DNA of 5,975 bases from an uncultured Lachnospiraceae bacterium. Lineage in GTDB: Bacteria > Bacillota > Clostridia > Lachnospirales > Lachnospiraceae. Positions 1 to 5,500 of this stretch are shown here, piece after piece (within the stretch, counting starts at the first letter, position 1; each line of letters opens with the position of its first letter). Position numbers and translations under genes: made by a program. The notes beneath the pieces are model-generated. The model was not told the origin of the DNA, made no database searches, and was given only the letters and a program-made list of their open reading frames with translations. The stretch lies in the NCBI GenBank assembly GCA_902797565.1, contig CADBTO010000418.1, positions 1-5,975 of the forward strand, in the 5' to 3' direction.

Positions 1-366
1 ATCTACTTCTCCAACCTGGTATCCCCGGGACAGAAGAAACTCCATCAGTGCCTCTCCCTCTTCATCCGCTTCAATGAATGAAATCTTCACCACCATTTCC
101 GGGCTGCTCTCCTCCAGTTCAGAAAGCAGCGTATCCCAAAGGATTCCCCCTGCGCCCTTTCTTCTGACAGCAGGATCAATATAAAAGCTGTCCACCATAA
201 AGCAGCCTTCGTCTAAAGCATGCCCCGCCAAAGCGCCGCAAGCCGCGCCATCTGCCAGTATGCCGATCCGTACCATATCTTCCCCGCCATCCAAAGCTGC
301 CTTTGCAAGATATTCACGAAAAACACGAACCTGACCATCATCAATGAGCCCTGTTTCAAAAACCAT
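1..366 (-). CDS. GNAT-family N-acetyltransferase, N-terminal part (runs off left edge)
   Basis: GNAT enzymes transfer an acetyl group from acetyl-CoA to an amine; the substrate here cannot be told. The minus-strand frame opens with ATG at 366-364 and stays open for 122 codons to base 1, so the C-terminus is missing. Residues 57-80 match GNAT motif A: a beta strand (MVDSFYIDP) followed by the acetyl-CoA pyrophosphate loop RRKGAGG at 68-74, fitting R-x-x-G-x-G. Residues 98-118 (EADEEGEALMEFLLSRGYQVG) resemble the later GNAT helix and strand that end in 'xxGY/F'. The start is supported by AGGAGGT eight bases upstream. Single-domain GNATs have about 150 residues, so at least the last strand is beyond the window; a longer two-domain protein is possible. 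The gene is divergent from the AzoR-like gene. Confidence 0.85.
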   Translation of the reverse strand, partial: MVFETGLIDDGQVRVFREYLAKAALDGGEDMVRIGILADGAACGALAGHALDEGCFMVDSFYIDPAVRRKGAGGILWDTLLSELEESSPEMVVKISFIEADEEGEALMEFLLSRGYQVGEVD

Positions 367-373
367 GTTCCTT

Positions 374-380
374 ACCTCCT
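374..380 (-). promoter_or_regulatory. Ribosome binding site of the GNAT gene
   Basis: On the minus strand AGGAGGT lies eight bases upstream of the ATG at 366. It is near-perfect and fixes the start of a gene whose end is outside the window. Confidence 0.85.
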
Positions 381-485
381 GTATCCAAACCATTCTTCTG
401 CGGCCTACTGGTCAAATTCGCCCTGCACCAAAACCCCTGATCCTGTTCTTTTCCTATTTTCCCTGCTGCAGCCACACAATAAAAC

Positions 486-515
486 TTGCATTGAAAGTAT
501 GCTCTGGTGTATAAT
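486..515 (+). promoter_or_regulatory. Sigma-A-like promoter for the AzoR-like gene
   Basis: TTGCAT (486-491) and a consensus TATAAT (510-515) are separated by 18 bases. Transcription would start near 522 and give a leader of roughly 107 bases before the ATG at 629. The box match is good; the spacer is one base longer than ideal. Confidence 0.6.
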
Positions 516-557
516 GCGCTTGTGTTTAGCGGATCCGATCCCTGTTCTGCCAAAACC

Positions 558-563
558 ATTATA
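558..563 (-). promoter_or_regulatory. Possible -10 box of the GNAT gene
   Basis: The minus strand reads a consensus TATAAT here, but the region 16-18 bases upstream is only T-rich (TTTCTT) and gives a poor -35. If used, the start would lie about 185 bases ahead of the GNAT ATG and transcription would cross the opposing promoter at 486-515. A single hexamer in AT-rich DNA can arise by chance. Confidence 0.25.
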
Positions 564-613
564 GAATAGAAACGCAAAAAAAGAAAGCCTTTATTTATTT
601 TTTACTGGCAGCG

Positions 614-620
614 AAAGGAG
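614..620 (+). promoter_or_regulatory. Ribosome binding site of the AzoR-like gene
   Basis: AAAGGAG ends eight bases before the ATG at 629, which supports that start over any internal methionine. Confidence 0.8.
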
Positions 621-628
621 CATTTGAT

Positions 629-1204
629 ATGATACTTTTTATAGACGCATGCACCAGAGCCGCATCCCGGACAAGGGAGCTCGCAGAGGCGGTGCTGGAA
701 AATATCCCGGAGGCAGATGTGGAGCTGGAAACCCAAGCGCTCTATAGCCTGGATCTTCGGCCGCTTACAGAGCAAGGCATCCAGCAGCGGCAGTCTGCGC
801 TTGCACAGGGGGATTTTTCTGATGCATGCTTTGACCTTGCGAAACAGTTTGCAGCAGCGGATCAGATCATTGTTGCTGCACCATACTGGGATTTTTCGTT
901 CCCCGCTGTCCTAAAGCTGTATATCGAGCATGTCAGCATTAACGGCATCACCTTCCAATATGATGCCGCTGGCATCCGCCGCGGACTGTGCCGCGCAAAT
1001 CGTTTGTATTATGTGACCACTGCCGGCGGCGAGATCGGGAAAAACAACTTCGGATACGAATATACCAAGGCCGTATCCCTGGGGCTGTTTGGGATCCCGG
1101 ACGCCGTGTGCATCCGTGCAGTTGGCCTGGATGCGGACGATGTGGATGCAAGCGCGGTTCTCGAAAATGCAAAAAGCCAAATGAAAAATGCCCTGCAGTT
1201 TTAA
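629..1204 (+). CDS. NAD(P)H-dependent oxidoreductase, AzoR-like flavodoxin fold
   Basis: The 191-residue product belongs to the flavodoxin-fold FMN family that includes AzoR azoreductases and NQO-type quinone reductases. These soluble, usually dimeric enzymes pass two electrons from NAD(P)H via FMN to quinones or azo compounds. The N-terminal strand MILFIDAC leads into an S/T/R-rich loop (residues 8-15), where FMN phosphate binds. Residues 84-89 (APYWDF), followed by FPAVLK and the INGITFQY segment at 104-111, match the AzoR signature 'P-x-(Y/W)-N/D-F-x-x-P-x-x-L-K ... G-x-T-F-x-Y'. TTAGG at 130-134 is the second FMN loop. AzoR proteins are about 200 residues, so it appears full length. The N/D position of the signature is Asp here. 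The gene stands alone: divergent from the GNAT gene and convergent with GH43. The physiological substrate cannot be read from sequence, so azoR is not assigned as a symbol. Confidence 0.87.
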   Translation: MILFIDACTRAASRTRELAEAVLENIPEADVELETQALYSLDLRPLTEQGIQQRQSALAQGDFSDACFDLAKQFAAADQIIVAAPYWDFSFPAVLKLYIEHVSINGITFQYDAAGIRRGLCRANRLYYVTTAGGEIGKNNFGYEYTKAVSLGLFGIPDAVCIRAVGLDADDVDASAVLENAKSQMKNALQF

Positions 1205-1218
1205 TACTGCAGGGCATT
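1182..1218 (-). terminator. Rho-independent terminator of the GH43 gene, overlapping the azoR-like stop codon
   Basis: AATGCCCTGCAG (1187-1198) and CTGCAGGGCATT (1207-1218) form a perfect 12-bp stem with an 8-base loop. Read on the minus strand the stem runs straight into a T-rich tail (TTTTTCATTT), as expected for intrinsic termination of the GH43 transcript, whose stop lies about 85 bases upstream. On the plus strand the stem is followed by GCCCCCAAA with no T tract, so termination there would be weak. The TAA of the AzoR-like gene (1202-1204) sits in the loop. Confidence 0.7.
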
Positions 1219-1301
1219 GCCCCCAAATCCACAGATCTGGTCCCTATATTTTCGCATCTTTCGGCTTCTCGAACTTATCGACTGATCGCTCCAGGTCTCT
1301 G

Positions 1302-2219
1302 TCAGATCTCTGTCACCCCATCGCATTTCGGAATCGTGTCGATCGAACCGTCTTCATTATAATCAAACTCTGCCACGCAGACGCTCCTGTGGTACATTCC
1401 ACCATCCGGAAGCTGTCCCGTATGGTAAAAGAGGTAATTGTGCCCCTTGAACTCCGCGATTCCGGGATGGTTCGTGAAGACGCCGCCTTCCGTCGTCATC
1501 AGGACGCCGCCGTACTTCCACGGGCCGGTCGGGGATTCCGAGGTCGAATACGCCAGGTGCTCGTCATGCTCGTCCACAGCAAATGCGGCATATACCATAT
1601 AGTAAAGCCCGTTCCGCTTGTAGAACCACGGCCCCTCGCCATAGGATGTGCCGGTATCGTGGCTGCCCTTGTTGAAGGACTCTTCCGTCATTGGGATTCG
1701 TACGACACCTGTCTCCTTATCATAAGACACCATGTCTTCGTTCAACCGGACATACCGCAATTCCGGATTTCCGAAATACAGATATGCCTGTCCGTCATCG
1801 TCCAGATAGACCGTCGGGTCGATGTCATTCCAATCCCCCTCGTCTACCAGCGGATGCCCCAGATCCTTGAACGGCCCCGTCGGATTGTCCGCAATACCGA
1901 CGGCGATCGCGATCCCGCCGCCATTCTTCTGCACCGGGCAATACAGATAGAACTTCCCGTTCCGCTCGATCGCCTGCGGTGCCCATGCACGGGCCTCTGC
2001 CCAGTCGATGTCGTCCAGCGAGAAAATCTTCCCGTGGTCTGTCCAGTCCACCATATTCTTCGTGGAGAAGCACCGCCAGTCGAACATCGTATAGAAATCG
2101 TCGATGATTTCATCCTCGTCATGCGTCGTATAGAGGTACAGCGTGTCCCCATAGACCATCGGCGCAGGATCCGCCGTGTAGATTGACCGGATAATCGGGT
2201 TTTCGTGTTTTCTTTCCAT
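1302..2219 (-). CDS. Glycoside hydrolase family 43 (beta-xylosidase / alpha-L-arabinofuranosidase type)
   Basis: GH43 enzymes are inverting, five-bladed beta-propeller hydrolases acting on xylose- and arabinose-containing glycans. The 305-residue product has the three catalytic acids in family context: Asp17 in TADPAPM (general base), Asp134 in NDIDPTVYLDDDG (pKa modulator) and Glu195 in YGEGPWFYKR (general acid). Blade repeats such as GKFYLY, GQAYLYFG, GLYYMVY and HNYLFYH are evident. No signal peptide or carbohydrate-binding module is seen, so it probably acts on imported oligosaccharides in the cytoplasm. The ATG at 2219 was chosen because homology begins at once (NPIIRSIYTADPAP). AAAGAGGG lies 12 bases upstream, slightly far. 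ATG at 2231 (directly abutting that purine run) and GTG at 2264 (no ribosome site) are in-frame alternatives. Subfamily and true substrate remain open. It is divergent from the permease-kinase gene. Confidence 0.93.
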   Translation of the reverse strand: MERKHENPIIRSIYTADPAPMVYGDTLYLYTTHDEDEIIDDFYTMFDWRCFSTKNMVDWTDHGKIFSLDDIDWAEARAWAPQAIERNGKFYLYCPVQKNGGGIAIAVGIADNPTGPFKDLGHPLVDEGDWNDIDPTVYLDDDGQAYLYFGNPELRYVRLNEDMVSYDKETGVVRIPMTEESFNKGSHDTGTSYGEGPWFYKRNGLYYMVYAAFAVDEHDEHLAYSTSESPTGPWKYGGVLMTTEGGVFTNHPGIAEFKGHNYLFYHTGQLPDGGMYHRSVCVAEFDYNEDGSIDTIPKCDGVTEI

Positions 2220-2298
2220 AAACGATACCATCCCTCTTTCTTTTCTTGCCCACAAAAGCGACACTGCACTTGAAATGCTTCTTTACAAACGCAATTTC

Positions 2299-2314
2299 AA
2301 ACGCATATTTGTTT
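2299..2314. promoter_or_regulatory. Operator-like dyad at the GH43 transcription start
   Basis: AAACGCATATTTGTTT is an interrupted palindrome (AAAC-nn-ATAT-nn-GTTT) centred between 2306 and 2307. It lies right after the -10 box, over the predicted start, a usual site for a repressor of a sugar-utilisation gene. It overlaps a direct repeat, CAAACGCA at 2286-2293 and 2298-2305 (12-base period). No regulator is assigned, and short AT-rich dyads can be chance. Confidence 0.35.
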
Positions 2315-2315
2315 C

Positions 2316-2344
2316 AATATACCAATTTCGAAAACGAAAGTCAA
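2316..2344 (-). promoter_or_regulatory. Sigma-A-like promoter for the GH43 gene
   Basis: On the minus strand TTGACT (2344-2339) and TATATT (2321-2316) are separated by exactly 17 bases. Each box differs from consensus at one position. Transcription should start near 2309, about 90 bases before the ATG at 2219. The spacer contains the palindrome TTTCGAAA. Confidence 0.7.
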
Positions 2345-2372
2345 CCGGTTTTCACCCTTCAAAATCCACCTA

Positions 2373-2401
2373 TTGCATTCAATGAAAAACATAGGTAAAA
2401 T
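2373..2401 (+). promoter_or_regulatory. Sigma-A-like promoter for the permease-kinase gene
   Basis: TTGCAT (2373-2378) and TAAAAT (2396-2401) are separated by exactly 17 bases. The expected start near 2408 gives a leader of about 113 bases before the TTG at 2521. Its -35 lies about 30 bases from that of the GH43 promoter, so the two are back to back and could be jointly controlled. Confidence 0.55.
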
Positions 2402-2428
2402 AAAGATACAGTATGACAAACAAATATC

Positions 2429-2441
2429 TCGGATATTCCGA
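2429..2441. promoter_or_regulatory. Small inverted repeat downstream of the kinase promoter
   Basis: TCGGA-TAT-TCCGA is a perfect 5-bp inverted repeat with a 3-base centre, about 20 bases after the predicted transcription start. It could be a repressor site; its loop is too short for a strong RNA hairpin. It may be chance. Confidence 0.25.
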
Positions 2442-2460
2442 ATACTAGAAATCAAACATC

Positions 2461-2495
2461 CAGATTACCCGGCAGAAAAGCTGGAAGGCAATCTG
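2461..2495 (+). promoter_or_regulatory. Leader stem-loop before the permease-kinase gene
   Basis: In the predicted leader, CAGATT (2461-2466) pairs with AATCTG (2490-2495). Inside it CCGGC (2469-2473) pairs with GCTGG (2480-2484, one G-U pair) around an AGAAAA loop. The structure ends ten bases before the ribosome binding site at 2505. No T tract follows, so it is not an intrinsic terminator, and no known riboswitch class is recognised. Confidence 0.35.
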
Positions 2496-2504
2496 ACAGA
2501 CAGC

Positions 2505-2511
2505 AAGGAGG
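2505..2511 (+). promoter_or_regulatory. Ribosome binding site that fixes a TTG start
   Basis: AAGGAGG ends nine bases before the TTG at 2521. An in-frame stop (TGA, 2494-2496) lies just upstream. The first in-frame ATG (2632) would fall inside transmembrane helix 1, so TTG is the only sensible start. Confidence 0.85.
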
Positions 2512-2520
2512 CGCAGAACA

Positions 2521-5500
2521 TTGGCGAAACAAAACCATGCACATTTTGGTACAAAAATCGAAAACAACCTTCCACCGATCTCCGTCTGGGCCCTTTCCTG
2601 CGGCTGCGCCGTCGGATGGGGATCCTTTATCATGCCGGGCACGGACTTTCTGCCGATCGCAGGGCCGCTTGGAACGATCCTGGGCATCCTGGCCGGCGCG
2701 GCGGCGATGCTGCTGATCGGGGTCAACTACCATTTCATGATCGGCCACTATCCAGACGCAGGCGGAACCTTCTCGTTCGCAAAAGAAACCTTTGGCCATG
2801 ACCACGGCTTCCTGTGCGGATGGTTCCTGGTACTCGTCTATCTCTCAATCGCCTGGGCCAATGCCACGGCGCTTCCGCTGTTCTTCCGGAACCTTTTCGG
2901 GGATGTCCTGCAAATCGGCTTCCACTACCAGATCGCCGGCTATGACGTGTATTTCGGCGAAGCAATGCTTTCCGTGGCAGCCATCTGGCTCTTCGGTCTG
3001 CTCTGCTGCCGCGGCGGGCGGCTTCCGGGCGTCGTACAGACCGTCTGCGCCACGCTTTTCGTGGGCGGCCTGTTCGTTGTACTGGCGGCAATGGCGTCCC
3101 ATCGGGATGTATCCCTGCTTTCCGCACGCCCGCTGTTTTCCCCGGACAAATCTCCCCTGTCCGGGGTGGTCAATATCTTCGGGCTTACGCCCTGGGCATT
3201 TGTCGGATTTGAAGCAATCTCCCATGCAGCAGAGGAATACAGCTTTTCTCCGAAAAAAATCTATCGGGTGATTTCCTCATCGGTCATCATTGCAACGCTC
3301 TGCTATATCATACTTTTGCTGCTGTCCGCCTGTGTCCATCCTGAAGACTGTTCCAACTGGCTGGATTATGTGTCCCATCTGGACCGCTACAAAGGGCTTG
3401 CAGGTGTACCTGTGTTCTATGCCGTCCACGAAATCCTGGGGAATTCCGGCCTCCTGCTGTTCGGCATTGCCCTGCTCGGCGCGCTGTTTTCCAGCATCCT
3501 TGGAAACAGCTTTATCCTGTCCCGGCTGCTCCTGGGCATGACGCGGGACCACATCGCCCTGCCAAAATGGATGGGAGAATCCGATCGGAAGCACCTGCCG
3601 AAAAACCTGATCCCGTTCATCCTGATCCTTTCGATTCCAATCCCGTTCCTGGGCCGGAGCGTGATCAGCTGGATTGTAGACATCAACACCATCTGCGCTG
3701 CGATTGCATACCTCTATACCTCGTACGCCGCATTCAAGACTGCGACGAAGGAACAGAACCGGCTCGTGCAAACCACAGGCATCCTGGGTGTTGTCTGCTC
3801 CATATTCTTTTTCATGTATTTCCTGATTCCAAACGTCTCTGCTGTTTCGACACTTGCAACGGAATCCTACATGATTCTGATTGTCTGGAGCATCCTGGGC
3901 TTCCTGTTCTTCCGCTATGTATTCGGCAAGGACGAGGACTGGCGCTTCGGGAACTCCACCATCGTCTGGCTGGTGCTGCTGTTCCTGATCTTCCTGACCA
4001 CGACGCTCTGGACGCAGCAGGCATCCCGGCAAACCACGGAAACCGTGCTGAAAAACCTCCAGGAATACAACCGCAGCGAATTTGCCTGGCATGGCATCAC
4101 CCTGGACAAAACAGAAGAACAGGACTCCAGCTATTTCCTCGATAAGCAGATGGAGATCGTGAACCGCTCCCTGCTGCGCAACGCACTCATCCAGATGGGG
4201 CTGGTCATGGTGGCACTGATCATCCTGTTCAATATCTATGGACAGATTATGCAGCGGCAGAAAAAGGCCGCAGACGATCTGATCAAAGCGAAGAGTGATT
4301 TCCTCGCGAATATGTCCCACGAGATCCGGACACCCATCAACACAATCCTGGGCATGGACGAAATGATTCTGCGGGAGACACAGGAGAAAGAAACCCGTGT
4401 CCACGCCCGGAACATCCAGAGCGCCGGAAAAATGCTGATCTCGCTGATCAACGACGTCCTGGATTTTTCCAGGATCGACGCCGGAAAGCTGGAACTCGTG
4501 CCGGATGAATACGACCTTTCCCTGATGATCTCGGATATGGTGACAATCATCCGGATGCAGGCGGAGTCCAAGGGGCTGACCCTGGATGTGGAAATGGATC
4601 CCGAAATGCCGTACATCCTGTATGGCGACAACATCCGCCTGCAGCAGGTGATCCTGAACCTCCTGACAAACGCGGTCAAATACACAGAAAAAGGCGGCGC
4701 CTCCATCAAGGTCTCTTCAAAAAAATCAGACGCCACGCATATCATGCTCCGGATCTCCGTCACGGATACGGGAATCGGCATCCGGAAGGAAGACCTGGAA
4801 CGTCTGTTCGACGCATTCGAGCGTTTTGACGAAGGGCGCAACCGCACCATCGAAGGCACAGGGCTTGGCATGAGCATCGTCAAACAGCTTCTGGACCTGA
4901 TGGGCAGCCATCTGGAGATCCACAGCGTCTACGGGGAAGGCTCCACCTTCGCGTTCTCGGTGCGCCAGGAAGTGCTGAACTGGACACCCGTCGGCGACTT
5001 CAAGCAGGCCGTCTGCGAAACCGCAGAACAGGACGGCCCATACGAAGTCAGCTTTGTCGCTCCGGACGCGCATCTGCTGATCGTGGACGATACGGAAATG
5101 AACCTTCTCGTAATCAAAGGCCTGCTGAAAAGCACCCATGTCCAGATCGACACAGCCGCCGACGGGCGCGAAGCGCTGGAACTGACCCGGCAGAAGGAAT
5201 ACGACCTGCTCCTGGTGGACCACCGTATGCCGGTTATGGACGGCATCGAAATGATCCGGGAACTCCGCAGCCAGACAGACAATCCCAATACCTACAAGAC
5301 CTGCGTCTGCCTGACTGCGAACGCCGTCGCAGGCGCACGCGAAGAATACATCCAGGCGGGATTTGACGACTATATGGTCAAGCCGGTCAACGGCAGGCGG
5401 CTCGAACAGATGCTGGCAACGTACCTCCCTCCGGAAAAAGTCGGGCTTGGGCCAATGCGTCCGGAACTGGCAGGCGGCTTCATCCAGCCGGATGCCGCTC

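Larger units (their letters stand above)
2220..2520. other. Divergent intergenic region between GH43 and the permease-kinase
   Basis: This 301-base AT-rich stretch holds two back-to-back promoters, the dyads described separately, a leader stem-loop and the kinase ribosome binding site. No convincing protein gene was found. A plus-strand frame beginning near 2373 lacks a ribosome site and only runs on into the kinase gene in the wrong frame. Confidence 0.7.

Noticed and set aside
220..577. Small frames on both strands over the GNAT start and the intergenic region
   Set aside because: The plus frame is antisense to the GNAT coding region, and the minus frame overlaps the GNAT start and its ribosome site. 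Neither shows a motif.
574..606. A-rich then T-rich run before the azoR-like gene, considered as a terminator
   Set aside because: The pairing is only imperfect A-T with no GC stem, so it is unlikely to terminate transcription.
1296..1315. TCTCTGTCA repeated twice with an 11-base period at the GH43 stop codon
   Set aside because: It could hint at a small duplication that made the stop, but the protein ends in a typical GH43 manner shortly after DYNEDGSID, so no truncation is needed to explain it.
1188..2186. 332-codon plus-strand frame opposite GH43
   Set aside because: It is antisense to a gene with all GH43 catalytic motifs, begins inside the azoR-like 3' end, has no ribosome site and resembles no family.
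2373..2801. 142-codon plus-strand frame starting in the intergenic region
   Set aside because: Its start sits on the predicted kinase -35 box without a ribosome site, and its second half is out-of-frame permease coding sequence.
3277..4404. 375-codon open frame on the minus strand opposite the permease-kinase
   Set aside because: It lies entirely antisense to strong transmembrane and linker coding sequence, is full of Gln, His, Asp and Cys with no recognisable fold, and is best explained as a shadow of codon bias in the real gene.
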